Shown piece after piece: positions 29,838-39,369 of a stretch of DNA of 64,000 bases. Within the stretch, counting starts at the first letter, position 1, and each line of letters starts with the position of its first letter. The notes beneath the pieces are model-generated. The model made no database searches, was not told the origin of the DNA, and saw nothing but the letters and a program-made list of their open reading frames with translations. The DNA lies in assembly GCF_019430905.1 (NCBI RefSeq), contig NZ_JAHYCA010000003.1, positions 496,001 to 560,000 on the forward strand, read 5' to 3'. The position numbers and the translations under genes are program-made. This DNA is from Billgrantia antri (GTDB lineage Bacteria; Pseudomonadota; Gammaproteobacteria; Pseudomonadales; Halomonadaceae).

Positions 29838-29854
<17 letters not shown>
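28100..29854 (+). CDS. lpoA: Penicillin-binding protein 1A activator LpoA
   Basis: 584-residue outer-membrane lipoprotein that reaches through the peptidoglycan to stimulate PBP1A. A lipoprotein signal ends at C21 (LVAGC). A helical TPR-like N-terminal domain (about 30-240) precedes a periplasmic binding-protein fold of the LppC type, from about HIAVFLPDHGPLSS. The ATG at 28100 follows AAGGAAAGGA. It overlaps yraN by 17 bases. Confidence 0.9.
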
Positions 29855-30838
<984 letters not shown>

Positions 30839-30843
30839 CTCCA

Positions 30844-31422
30844 ATGACCTCAACCAGACTATTCATCACTCTTCTGGCCTCCCTGGTCCTGGCCCTCGGC
30901 GGCTGTACAGCGGTCACCGGCGTCACCAACCCCGGCACCATCGACGAGAACTACGGCAGGCGCACGCTGGGCGCCCAGGTGGAAGACGAAAGCATCGAAA
31001 CCAAGATTGCGCACAACATGCGCCGCAGCGATGCGCGTCTCGGCGATGCCCGCATCAACGTCGACAGCTACAACGGTATCGTCCTCCTCACCGGCCAGGT
31101 GCCCAGTGAAGAGCTGAAGCAGAAGGCCAGCGAAGTGGCACTGGAAGTCCGAAACGTTCGCGATGTGCACAACGAGCTGTCCGTCGCCGCCAACCTGCCG
31201 GCAAGCCAGCGCCTTTCGGATACCTGGACCAACACCCGCATCCGCACTACCCTGGCGGCCGACGAAAGCATCGATACCGGCCGGCTACGCTTCATCACCG
31301 AGAACGCCACGGTCTATATCATGGGCATGGTCACACAGGCCGAAGCAGATCGCATCGTCAACGCCGTTGCCGACGTCGGCGGCATCCAGCGTATCGTCAA
31401 GGTCTTCGATTACCTCGACTGA
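30844..31422 (+). CDS. dolP: Outer membrane lipoprotein DolP (BON domains)
   Basis: 192 residues. A lipoprotein signal ends at C21 (LALGGC), then two BON domains (about 46-115 and 123-190), the second ending IVKVFDYLD. In E. coli DolP binds anionic phospholipid at the division site and supports outer membrane integrity and BAM function. It follows gmhA/diaA by five bases and ends at a strong terminator. Confidence 0.92.
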   Translation: MTSTRLFITLLASLVLALGGCTAVTGVTNPGTIDENYGRRTLGAQVEDESIETKIAHNMRRSDARLGDARINVDSYNGIVLLTGQVPSEELKQKASEVALEVRNVRDVHNELSVAANLPASQRLSDTWTNTRIRTTLAADESIDTGRLRFITENATVYIMGMVTQAEADRIVNAVADVGGIQRIVKVFDYLD

Positions 31423-31434
31423 GCCCGTACGCAT

Positions 31435-31474
31435 GAACGCAGAACGGCAGGCCAAGGCCTGCCGTTCTGCGTTC
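31435..31474. terminator. Bidirectional terminator between dolP and sspB
   Basis: A perfect 19-base inverted repeat (arms 31435-31453 and 31456-31474, GAACGCAGAACGGCAGGCC and its complement) with a tiny loop. It lies between convergent dolP and sspB. The U tract is missing on both sides. Confidence 0.75.
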
Positions 31475-31498
31475 GAACCAAGACTTGCCAGCCGTCAG

Positions 31499-31987
31499 CT
31501 ATTTGATTACGCGCAGCGAAGGGCGCTTACGGGATGAAGCGGCTTTTTCACCGGATGTCGGCTTGCCGTGCTGCGACTGCGCATCGCCCTCTTCCCGCTC
31601 TGCTTCACCGCCATCCACGCCGCTGAGCCCGGGCTTGTCCGAGGCGCCATCTTCCTCCTGCCGAGGAGCCGGCATGATAGGCTCATGACCAAAGACCATG
31701 CCTACACCGTTCTCCTTGGCATAGATGGCCACCAAGGCCGGCATGGGCACGACGACCTGCATCGGCTGCCCGCCAAAGCGAGCACCGAAGCTGATGGCAT
31801 CATTCTCGATATGCAGGTCCCGCACGGCGGCAGGCCCGATGTTCAGCACGATCTGGCCGTTCTGCACGAACTGACGCGGCACGCTGACGCCTGGTTGCTC
31901 GGCATCTACCACGACGTAGGGAGTCTGGTCATTGTCCAGTAGCCACTCGTAGAGGCCTCGGGCCAGGTAGGGACGGCTCGACAACAT
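31499..31987 (-). CDS. sspB: ClpXP specificity-enhancing factor SspB
   Basis: 162 residues; adaptor that delivers ssrA-tagged proteins to ClpXP. The folded N-terminal domain (about 1-108) opens with RPYLARGLYEWL. A long acidic, disordered linker follows, and the C-terminal ClpX-binding motif is RPSLRVIK. GGAGGG precedes the ATG. A small TCGGG-AAAT-CCCGA hairpin (32015-32028) lies between it and sspA and may trim read-through. Confidence 0.94.
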   Translation of the reverse strand: MLSSRPYLARGLYEWLLDNDQTPYVVVDAEQPGVSVPRQFVQNGQIVLNIGPAAVRDLHIENDAISFGARFGGQPMQVVVPMPALVAIYAKENGVGMVFGHEPIMPAPRQEEDGASDKPGLSGVDGGEAEREEGDAQSQHGKPTSGEKAASSRKRPSLRVIK

Positions 31988-32036
31988 GGCGTTCTACCCT
32001 CCAGTCTATCGACATCGGGAAATCCCGACGCCAGGT

Positions 32037-32663
32037 TCAGGCGCGCATCTCGCGCTCGTTCTCGCTCAGCGACGACACGAAGGAGTCCCGCTCGAACAGG
32101 CGCTCCATGTAGGCAACGAGCGGCTTGACCTGTTTCTCGGGAAGCTCGATGCCCAGCACCGGGAGCCGCCAGAGGATCGGCGCGATGCAGCAGTCCACCA
32201 GCGAAAACTCTTCGCTCATGAAGAACGGCACATCCTCGAAAATCGGCGAGATACCAACCAGGCTCTCACGCAACTCCTTGCGTGCCTTTTCCACGTCCTT
32301 CTTGCCCCCACTCTCGATCTGCTCGACGAGAGGACACCACTCACGCTCGATGCGATGCATCCACAGTCGGCTTTGCGCACGCGCAACGGGATACACCGGC
32401 AACAAGGGCGGATGGGGAAAGCGCTCGTCCAGGTATTCCATCATGACCTTGGACTCATATAGCGCCAGATCGCGATCGACCAGGGTCGGCACGCTGTTGT
32501 AGGGGTTCAGGTCGGCAAGTTCCTCGGGACGCTGGTCGCCATTGACCTCGACGATATCCACCGCCACGCCCTTTTCGGCGAGCACGATGCGTACGCGATG
32601 ACTGAAATGATCATCGCCTCCCGAGTAGAAGATCATCGACGACCGCTTGGCCACTACACCCAT
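32037..32663 (-). CDS. sspA: Stringent starvation protein A
   Basis: 208 residues; a glutathione-transferase-like protein without catalytic role that binds RNA polymerase and aids stress survival. It shows [21 protein letters not shown] (N-terminal thioredoxin-like part) and [14 protein letters not shown] in the helical domain. It lies before sspB, 49 bases apart, and after petABC on the same strand but beyond a terminator. Confidence 0.94.
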   Translation of the reverse strand: MGVVAKRSSMIFYSGGDDHFSHRVRIVLAEKGVAVDIVEVNGDQRPEELADLNPYNSVPTLVDRDLALYESKVMMEYLDERFPHPPLLPVYPVARAQSRLWMHRIEREWCPLVEQIESGGKKDVEKARKELRESLVGISPIFEDVPFFMSEEFSLVDCCIAPILWRLPVLGIELPEKQVKPLVAYMERLFERDSFVSSLSENEREMRA

Positions 32664-32752
32664 GTAACAATCCTCGCATCAATTCGAACCAGCATGATAG
32701 CACGCACCTCCAACTGCTAGGTGACCCATGCTCTCGACTTGGAACAATACGC

Positions 32753-32786
32753 AGGGGGCGCATGGCACGATGGCCATACGCCCCCT
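32753..32786 (-). terminator. petABC terminator
   Basis: AGGGGGCGTATGGC pairs with its near-complement across a six-base loop (13 of 14 pairs), 26 bases after the petC stop. The minus strand then reads GCGTATTGTT, a moderate U-rich run. Confidence 0.65.
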
Positions 32787-32811
32787 ACGGCACAACCCCG
32801 ATTCGAACGAA

Positions 32812-33579
32812 TCAGTGAATGTCGCGCCAATACTCGCGCTTCAGCAGGTACGCCAGCACACCGAAGATGAAGATGAAGATTAACACCTTCGGCCCCAGCG
32901 CCTGGGCGTGCAGCTTGGTCGGCTCGCCCACGTAGGCCAGGAAGTTGGTCAGATCGTAGACCGCTTCCTCGAACTCGTCCGGCTCCATGGCGCCGGGCTG
33001 TGTCACTTGCAGCACCTCGCAGGACTGATACTTGCCGGTCAGCGGGTCGAGCTCCGCACCGTGGACCGGACGATCCGTCTCGGCACACACCTTTTCCTGC
33101 ACGCCCTGCAGCGGCTCCAGCACGTTGGGCATGGCCACCAGGTCGAACACTTCGTTGTTGACCCCGTTGGGACGCTCGGGGTCGCGATAGAAGGTCAGCA
33201 GATAGGAGTAGATCCAATCGGTGCCGCGCAGACGTGCCTCGAGGGTCAGATCAGGGGGCGGTGCACCGAACCAGCTCTCTCCGTCATCGGTGCTCATGGC
33301 GTTATGCATCTGGTCGTTGAACGCCAAATCAGACGAGAAGATCAGGTTTTCCTCGACGAGCTCCTGGGGAATGTCGAGATCCTCGGCGGCACGAGCGAAG
33401 CGCTGATGCTCGAGCGAGTGGCACCCCATGCAATAGTTGACGAAGAGCTTCATGCCCCGCTGCAGCGACGCCTTGTCGTGCAGATCCGGCGTCATCGAGT
33501 AAGGCACGCTCTCGCCACCCGCAGCCATCGCAGTGAACGGCACCAGCGCGAAGAGCAGTGCGAACAGTTGCTTTTTCAT
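32812..33579 (-). CDS. petC: Cytochrome c1 of the bc1 complex
   Basis: 255 residues. A signal peptide is cut near residue 19-20. The c-type haem motif is CMGCH (50-54), and a single C-terminal membrane anchor (LIFIFIFGVLAYLL) precedes KREYWRDIH. It carries electrons from the Rieske protein to cytochrome c. The start codon overlaps the petB stop (TAATG). Confidence 0.97.
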   Translation of the reverse strand: MKKQLFALLFALVPFTAMAAGGESVPYSMTPDLHDKASLQRGMKLFVNYCMGCHSLEHQRFARAAEDLDIPQELVEENLIFSSDLAFNDQMHNAMSTDDGESWFGAPPPDLTLEARLRGTDWIYSYLLTFYRDPERPNGVNNEVFDLVAMPNVLEPLQGVQEKVCAETDRPVHGAELDPLTGKYQSCEVLQVTQPGAMEPDEFEEAVYDLTNFLAYVGEPTKLHAQALGPKVLIFIFIFGVLAYLLKREYWRDIH

Positions 33580-34838
33580 TAGCCAGTCACCCTCTCCGGT
33601 ACGGGTTTGGTCTTCTCCATGCGCGTGTAGAACGGCATCAGCAGGAAGAAGGCAAAGTAGATCGCCGTACAGACCTGCGCCAGCAGGGTACGACCGTCGG
33701 TTGCCGGCAGCACGCCCAGCACACCGAGGATCACGAAGCTGATGACGAACAGCGTCAACATCACCTTGGAGATCCAGCCCTTGTACCGCATGGAATTCAC
33801 CGGGCTGCGGTCAAGCCAGGGCATTACGAACAGCACCGCGATGGCAGCCCCCATGAATACGACGCCGAGGAACTTGGCATCCAGCCCGAAGATCGAGAAA
33901 GTGATGGCCCGCAAGATGGCGTAGAAGGGCGTGAAATACCATACCGGCGCGATGTGGTCCGGTGTCTTCAGTGGGTTGGCCGGCTCGAAGTTGGGCTTCT
34001 CGAGGAAGTAGCCGCCGCCCTCGGGGAAATAGAACAACACCACGCAGAACACGAACAGGAACACCGCCACCCCGAACACGTCCTTGACGGTATAATACGG
34101 GTGGAAGGGGATACCGTCGATCGGCTTGCCGGTCTCGTCCTTCTTGGCCTTGATGTCGATGCCGTCCGGGTTGTTGGAGCCGACCTCATGCAGTGCAATG
34201 AGGTGAAGCACGACCAACGCCAGGATCACGATGGGTAATGCCACCACGTGCAGGGCGAAGAAACGGTTGAGCGTGATCCCGGAAATCAGGTAGTCGCCAC
34301 GCACCCACTGGGCCAGGTCCGGGCCGATGCCGGGGATTGCCGAAAACAGGGAAATGATCACCTGGGCACCCCAGTAGGACATCTGCCCCCACGGCAGCAG
34401 GTAACCCATGAAGGCCTCGGCCATCAGCGCCAGGTAGATGGCCATGCCGAAGATCCAGACCAGCTCGCGGGGCGCTTTGTAGGAGCCGTAGAGCAGGCCA
34501 CGGAACATGTGCAGGTAGACCACCACGAAGAAGGCGGACGCACCGGTGGAGTGCATGTAGCGAATCAACCAGCCCCACTCCACGTCGCGCATGATGTATT
34601 CGACGGAAGCGAAAGCACCCTCGGCGGAGGGATTGTAGCTCATGGTCAGCCAAACGCCGGTAAGGATCTGGTTGACCAGCACCAACAAGGCGAGAGAACC
34701 GAAGAAATACCAGACGTTGAAGTTCTTGGGCGCGTAATACTTCGACAGGTGATCCTGCCACATCTGCGTGGCGGGGAAGCGGTCATCCACCCAGCGCATG
34801 AACCCGCTTTCTGCCTTGACACGGTTCGGGTTACCCAT
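33579..34838 (-). CDS. petB: Cytochrome b of the bc1 complex
   Basis: 419 residues, eight or more membrane helices. Quinol oxidation/reduction subunit with two b haems. It shows GWLIRYMHSTGASAFF, SYKAPRELVW, the Qo-site helix around PIDGIPFHPYY and PEWY-equivalent APVWYFTPFYAILRA. Cytochrome b is of the longer, unsplit type. It overlaps petA by one base (TGATG) and petC by one. Confidence 0.97.
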   Translation of the reverse strand: MGNPNRVKAESGFMRWVDDRFPATQMWQDHLSKYYAPKNFNVWYFFGSLALLVLVNQILTGVWLTMSYNPSAEGAFASVEYIMRDVEWGWLIRYMHSTGASAFFVVVYLHMFRGLLYGSYKAPRELVWIFGMAIYLALMAEAFMGYLLPWGQMSYWGAQVIISLFSAIPGIGPDLAQWVRGDYLISGITLNRFFALHVVALPIVILALVVLHLIALHEVGSNNPDGIDIKAKKDETGKPIDGIPFHPYYTVKDVFGVAVFLFVFCVVLFYFPEGGGYFLEKPNFEPANPLKTPDHIAPVWYFTPFYAILRAITFSIFGLDAKFLGVVFMGAAIAVLFVMPWLDRSPVNSMRYKGWISKVMLTLFVISFVILGVLGVLPATDGRTLLAQVCTAIYFAFFLLMPFYTRMEKTKPVPERVTG

Positions 34839-35437
34839 CAGGCACTCTCCTCATCTTCACCGACGACGATCACGCTGTCGCTATCGAAGCGGTACGGCGG
34901 GACCTCAAGGTTGGTCGGGGCCGGCACGTTGCGGAAAACGCGGCCAGCCAGATCGAAGCGAGAACCGTGACAGGGACAGAAAAAACCACCCGGCCAGTCG
35001 TCCGTCCCCACGCCCTCGGCATTGGGTTCCGGCCGGTAGAGCGGCGAGCAACCCAGATGAGTGCAGATCCCGATAATGACGCCGATCTCGGGCTTGATGG
35101 AACGCAGCGGGCCGGACACATAGCTCGGCTGCTGCGGCTCTTCGGACTCGGGGTCGGCCAGACGGGAGGGATCGAAGCCCTCGATCCGCTCGATCATTTC
35201 CGGAGTGCGATTGATGATCCACACCGGACGACCACGCCATTCGACGGTCATGCGCTGCCCGGGCTCGAGCTTCGACACGTCCGCCTGAACGGGCGCGCCC
35301 GCCGCTCTCGCCTTGGCACTCGGCTGCCACGAAGCCACAAAGGGAACTGCCACTCCCACGGCCCCCACCGCCCCTACGACGGTGGTAGCCCCGAGGAGAA
35401 GACGGCGCCGCCCTTTGTTCACGCCGTTGTCTGCCAT
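34838..35437 (-). CDS. petA: Ubiquinol-cytochrome c reductase Rieske iron-sulfur subunit
   Basis: 199 residues. The N-terminus has a Tat-like RRRLLLGA followed by a membrane helix (about 14-36) that is kept as an anchor. The 2Fe-2S ligands are in CTHLGC (125-130) and CPCHGS (154-159). First gene of petABC, with its own promoter upstream. Confidence 0.97.
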   Translation of the reverse strand: MADNGVNKGRRRLLLGATTVVGAVGAVGVAVPFVASWQPSAKARAAGAPVQADVSKLEPGQRMTVEWRGRPVWIINRTPEMIERIEGFDPSRLADPESEEPQQPSYVSGPLRSIKPEIGVIIGICTHLGCSPLYRPEPNAEGVGTDDWPGGFFCPCHGSRFDLAGRVFRNVPAPTNLEVPPYRFDSDSVIVVGEDEESA

Positions 35438-35515
35438 TTTCTGGTTTCTCCCATCAGCTTACCCGTTGATCCCGCACGGAATGAGTTCCGCGACCACGGA
35501 TACCAAATCCGCCAT

Positions 35516-35544
35516 ATATTAAGGAATCGCACCGCCAGGCACAA
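35516..35544 (-). promoter_or_regulatory. petABC promoter candidate
   Basis: TTGTGC (35544-35539), 17-base spacer and TAATAT (35521-35516), 79 bases before the petA ATG, in the 210-base gap after the rpsI terminator. Confidence 0.5.
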
Positions 35545-35600
35545 GACGAAACAGTCCTGACCAAGGTGGCACATGACGCCCAATTTATTGAAATTCAAAT

Positions 35601-35630
35601 AAAAAACCCGGGCAAATGCCCGGGTTTTTT
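35601..35630. terminator. rpsI terminator
   Basis: CCCGGGC-AAAT-GCCCGGG (first arm read from 35607) flanked by six A on one side and six T on the other: a textbook intrinsic terminator usable in both directions, 17 bases past the rpsI stop. Confidence 0.92.
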
Positions 35631-35647
35631 GCCCCGCCTGAGCGCAA

Positions 35648-36037
35648 TCAGCGCTTGGAGAACTGCGGACGGCGACGCGCCTTGCGCAGGCCGACCTTCT
35701 TGCGCTCCACCTGGCGCGCATCGCGAGTGACGTAGCCAGCGGCGCGCAGCGCCGGGCGGAAGTCCTCGTTGTACTCCATCAGAGCACGGGTAATACCGTG
35801 ACGAATGGCACCCGCCTGAGCGGAACCACCACCGCCCTTGACGGTGACATAGACGTCGAACTGACCAGTCGTCTCGGTCAGTTCGAGCGGCTGGCGAACC
35901 ACCATGCGGCCGGTAACGCGACCAAAATACTGATCCAGGTCACGGTTGTTGACGGTAATCTTGCCGGTGCCCGGCTTGAGGAAAACACGGGCTGTCGATG
36001 TCTTGCGGCGCCCGGTACCGTAATACTGCTGTGCCAT
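35648..36037 (-). CDS. rpsI: 30S ribosomal protein S9
   Basis: 129 residues, normal length. It has [14 protein letters not shown] at the start, [13 protein letters not shown] in the middle and the basic tail RRRPQFSKR, whose last residues reach the P-site tRNA. It follows rplM by 13 bases in the usual rplM-rpsI pair. Confidence 0.98.
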   Translation of the reverse strand: MAQQYYGTGRRKTSTARVFLKPGTGKITVNNRDLDQYFGRVTGRMVVRQPLELTETTGQFDVYVTVKGGGGSAQAGAIRHGITRALMEYNEDFRPALRAAGYVTRDARQVERKKVGLRKARRRPQFSKR

Positions 36038-36050
36038 GGTGATGATCCCC

Positions 36051-36479
<429 letters not shown>

Positions 36480-36559
36480 GGAGAAATCACCACAAGATCT
36501 ATCAAGTGCATTGGACCCCGTGCGCCGTGGCGCCATCAGGATCATCCCTATTTTTCTTG

Positions 36560-36631
36560 GTTGCCGCGCCAACGAGCGGCGGCAACGGTCGAGGAGCGCG
36601 TATTCTACATGAATAGCACGCTCGGGTTAAA
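36560..36631 (-). promoter_or_regulatory. rplM-rpsI promoter and leader hairpin
   Basis: TTTAAC (36631-36626), 18-base spacer and TAGAAT (36607-36602) give a start near 36595 and a leader of about 115 bases. Early in it GTTGCCGC pairs with GCGGCAAC (36586-36579 with 36567-36560). No U run follows, so it is not a terminator. It could be the L13 autoregulation target. Confidence 0.45.
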
Positions 36632-36649
36632 GCCCTATCTGACTTGCCA

Positions 36650-37828
36650 TCAAGGCTTGTGCGGCAGCCCGAGGTACTCGTGAGACTGCATCTCCTGCAG
36701 CCGCGACAGGGTACGCTGAAACTCGAACGCGAGGCGGCCATCGGCATACAGCGACTCTGCTGGCGCCTCGGCCGACATCAGCAGCTTGACGCCGCGATCA
36801 TAGAACTCGTCGACCATGTTGATGAAGCGACGCGCCTGGTCGTCGGTGGCCGCCCCCATGCAGGTCACGTTGGAGACCAGCACGGTATGGAACTCGCGGG
36901 CCAGCTCGATGTAATCGTTCTGGCTACGCGGCCCATCGCACAGCTCGCGGAACTCGAACCACACCACGTCATCATGCAGCCGGCGCGCCTTGAGCAAGCG
37001 GTGATTGATCTCGACCGGCACGTCGACCTCGCCTTCATGTCGGGCGATTTCACGAAAGCTGCGCAACAGCTCACGCTCCGCCGCGCCATCGAGCGGGGCG
37101 TGGAATATCTCGGCACGCTGCAGGGCACGCAGGCGATAATCGATCCCCGAATCGACGTTGACCACGTGACAGTGTCGTTTGATCAGCTCGATGGCGGGTA
37201 GGAAACGGGCGCGCTGCAAGCCATCCTTGTAAAGCTCGTCAGGCACGATGTTGGACGTGGTTACCAGCACCACGCCGCGCTCGAACAGCGCTTCGAGCAG
37301 ATTGGCGAGGATCATGGCATCGGTGATGTCCTTGACGAAGAACTCGTCGAAGCAGATCACCCTCGCTTCGGCGGCGAACTTGCCGGCGATCAGCGTCAGT
37401 GGGTTCTTCTCGCCCTTGTAGTGCTCCAGTTCGTTGTGCACACGCTGCATGAAGCGGTGAAAGTGGGTGCGCATCTTGTCGGGAAACGGCAGGGATTCGT
37501 GAAAGGTATCGACGAGGTAGGTCTTGCCACGGCCCACGCCACCCCAGAAATAGAGCCCCTGGATCACAGGCAATACCGGCTCCTCCGGCCCTTTGTCGCG
37601 CTTGCCGAACAGCCCGGCCACCCGGGATTTGAGGCCCCGCCCCGTGGTCACGGCCCGGGGCTCGGTCCTCGGGGACGCCACGAGCTGGTCGTAGAGGCGC
37701 TGGAGGTGCTCCACGGCCTGCTCCTGGGCGGGGTCGTAATGAAAATCGTCACGCTCGAGATCGGCCCGGTAACGTGCCATCGGCGTAGCCGCCGAAGAGG
37801 AACCCGCAGACGTCACGGTCGCGCACAT
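36650..37828 (-). CDS. zapE: Cell division ATPase ZapE (AFG1-like)
   Basis: 392 residues. Single-domain AAA-type ATPase; in E. coli it destabilises FtsZ polymers and is needed under heat or low oxygen. Walker A is GGVGRGKT (96-103) and Walker B is VICFDEFFV. Further marks are HFHRFMQRVH, TTSNIVPDELY and MVDEFYDRGVKL. It is divergent from zapG, a pairing also seen at E. coli yhcM/yhcB. A minus-strand TATAAT (37881-37876) stands 48 bases before the start. Confidence 0.93.
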   Translation of the reverse strand: MCATVTSAGSSSAATPMARYRADLERDDFHYDPAQEQAVEHLQRLYDQLVASPRTEPRAVTTGRGLKSRVAGLFGKRDKGPEEPVLPVIQGLYFWGGVGRGKTYLVDTFHESLPFPDKMRTHFHRFMQRVHNELEHYKGEKNPLTLIAGKFAAEARVICFDEFFVKDITDAMILANLLEALFERGVVLVTTSNIVPDELYKDGLQRARFLPAIELIKRHCHVVNVDSGIDYRLRALQRAEIFHAPLDGAAERELLRSFREIARHEGEVDVPVEINHRLLKARRLHDDVVWFEFRELCDGPRSQNDYIELAREFHTVLVSNVTCMGAATDDQARRFINMVDEFYDRGVKLLMSAEAPAESLYADGRLAFEFQRTLSRLQEMQSHEYLGLPHKP

Positions 37829-37929
37829 GGGGAGTTTCCTTGCTTGATCATGGCTCGCATCGTTGCAGGGCCAACATTATACGCATCCGGAGCGCCGCGC
37901 GCAGGAAAAAGGCGACTGCCGATATGTCG

Positions 37930-37964
37930 AGCGTTGACCCGCCGACTGCCAACGCTTCTATAAT
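37930..37964 (+). promoter_or_regulatory. zapG promoter with internal dyad
   Basis: TTGACC (37934-37939) and TATAAT (37959-37964) are 19 bases apart, longer than the usual 17. A perfect dyad AGCGTTG-N13-CAACGCT (37930-37956) covers the -35 and most of the spacer. The start codon is 72 bases downstream. Confidence 0.5.
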
Positions 37965-38035
37965 GGGCCGCCAGACATGGCTCGAACCGGGCAGCGGCAC
38001 AAGCACCGGCGTGTATCAGCATCAGGGAGAACTAC

Positions 38036-38485
38036 GTGGATTACGGCAATGTGAACTGGATCGTGGCAATCGTCAGCCTGCTGGTCGGCCTTGGCCTCGG
38101 CGCCCTCGGCTATCGCGCGCTCGGCACCTCGGCCACGCAGATGCAGAAACTGCGTCGCCAGATGGCCGAGCGCGAGCGCGAACTCGGCGTGATGCGGGAG
38201 GGCATGAACGAGCACTTCTCCCAGGTGGGCATGATGGTGAACAACATCCAGCGCGAGATGCGTACTCTCGAACATCGCCTCACCGAGGATGCCAGCACCC
38301 TGCACTGTGAACCCCGTCGCGACCGTCAGCTGAAGGCAGCCGACCAGCCAGCCCTGACCGGGGGCGACGACGAAATCCCGACACCTCGCGACTATGCAGA
38401 TGGCTCCGGCGGCACCCTGTCGGAAGACTTCGGCCTAAAATCCAGCGACGACAAGAGCGAGGCCCCTCAGCCGCCGCGCTATTGA
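38036..38485 (+). CDS. zapG: ZapG (YhcB, DUF1043) envelope protein
   Basis: 149 residues. One N-terminal membrane helix (about 8-28), then a coiled-coil stretch (QMQKLRRQMAERERELG and onwards) and a disordered acidic tail. YhcB/ZapG links cell elongation, division and envelope synthesis in E. coli. The start is GTG at 38036 with GGGAGAA six bases upstream. Confidence 0.88.
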   Translation: MDYGNVNWIVAIVSLLVGLGLGALGYRALGTSATQMQKLRRQMAERERELGVMREGMNEHFSQVGMMVNNIQREMRTLEHRLTEDASTLHCEPRRDRQLKAADQPALTGGDDEIPTPRDYADGSGGTLSEDFGLKSSDDKSEAPQPPRY

Positions 38486-38507
38486 CGGCCCACCATCGGG
38501 CCAATTA

Positions 38508-39269
38508 TCAGGCCGGGTTGTCGATATCGACAAAGCGATGCTCGACGCCGAACTCCCGCTCGAGCCATTCCCCCAGCGCCTGCACGCCGTAGCGCTCGGT
38601 GGCATGGTGCCCGGCCGCCAGATAATGGATACCGAGCTCACGCGCCAGATGCGTAGTGCGCTCGGAGATCTCACCCGAGATGAAGGCCTCGGCACCGGCC
38701 TCCCAGGCCTGGGTGATCATGTCTTGAGCCCCGCCGGTGCACCAGGCAACACGCCGCACCAGCGCCTTGCCGGGCGCCTCGACGAGCAACGGCTCCCTGC
38801 CCAGGCGCTCACCGACATGGCGTGCCAGGGCCCCGGGCGCCATCGCCTCGGGCAAACCGCCAAGCCATACCAGCCCTTGACCCAGCACACCATCGGCACA
38901 CCCCTCCACGCGAAACCCGAGCCGACGGCCAAGCTCGGCGTTGTTGCCGAATTCGGCGTGTGCGTCGAGCGGCAAGTGGTACGCCAGCAGATTGATGTCG
39001 TTGAGCAGCAGGGTACGAATGCGCCGCTGCTTGATCCCGGTGATCGCTACCGGTTCGTTTTTCCAGAAGTAGCCGTGGTGAACAAGCAGCAGGTCCGCCT
39101 TCCACGCCGCCGCCTCGTCAAGTAACGCCTGGCAAGCCGTCACGCCGCTCATCACGCGCCGCACCTCGTCACGCCCCGCCACCTGCAGGCCGTTGACGGT
39201 ATAGTCCTTGAACGCGGGGGCGTCGAGCAGCGTATCGCAGGCTCGTACCAGCTCGGTTCGCAAAATCAT
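38508..39269 (-). CDS. Nif3-like dinuclear metal-centre protein (YbgI type)
   Basis: 253 residues, short form of the Nif3/DUF34 family (often labelled GTP cyclohydrolase I type 2, a weakly supported name). Metal ligands are visible in LLVHHGYFW, AYHLPLDAH and the late GHHATERYG. The family forms hexameric rings and its cellular role is unsettled. The ATG at 39269 has GGAGG six bases upstream; longer frames run into the algW divergent region. Confidence 0.88.
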   Translation of the reverse strand: MILRTELVRACDTLLDAPAFKDYTVNGLQVAGRDEVRRVMSGVTACQALLDEAAAWKADLLLVHHGYFWKNEPVAITGIKQRRIRTLLLNDINLLAYHLPLDAHAEFGNNAELGRRLGFRVEGCADGVLGQGLVWLGGLPEAMAPGALARHVGERLGREPLLVEAPGKALVRRVAWCTGGAQDMITQAWEAGAEAFISGEISERTTHLARELGIHYLAAGHHATERYGVQALGEWLEREFGVEHRFVDIDNPA

Positions 39270-39280
39270 CCGTGCCTCCG

Positions 39281-39323
39281 GACAGCGCTTCGCTGTCGAT
39301 GTTACAATCCGCTCCATTGTAAC
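39281..39323. promoter_or_regulatory. Two perfect dyads in the divergent Nif3-like/algW region
   Basis: GACAGCG-CTT-CGCTGTC (39281-39297) and GTTACAAT-N7-ATTGTAAC (39301-39323) lie side by side in a 100-base gap. The second contains a TACAAT on each strand, which could be -10 boxes facing each other. -35 matches are poor. It looks like an operator plus a leader hairpin; the factor is unknown. Confidence 0.45.
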
Positions 39324-39369
39324 GACTGAGCGGGCTGCCATCGATTGCCCGCCGACCAGGAAACGCCGC

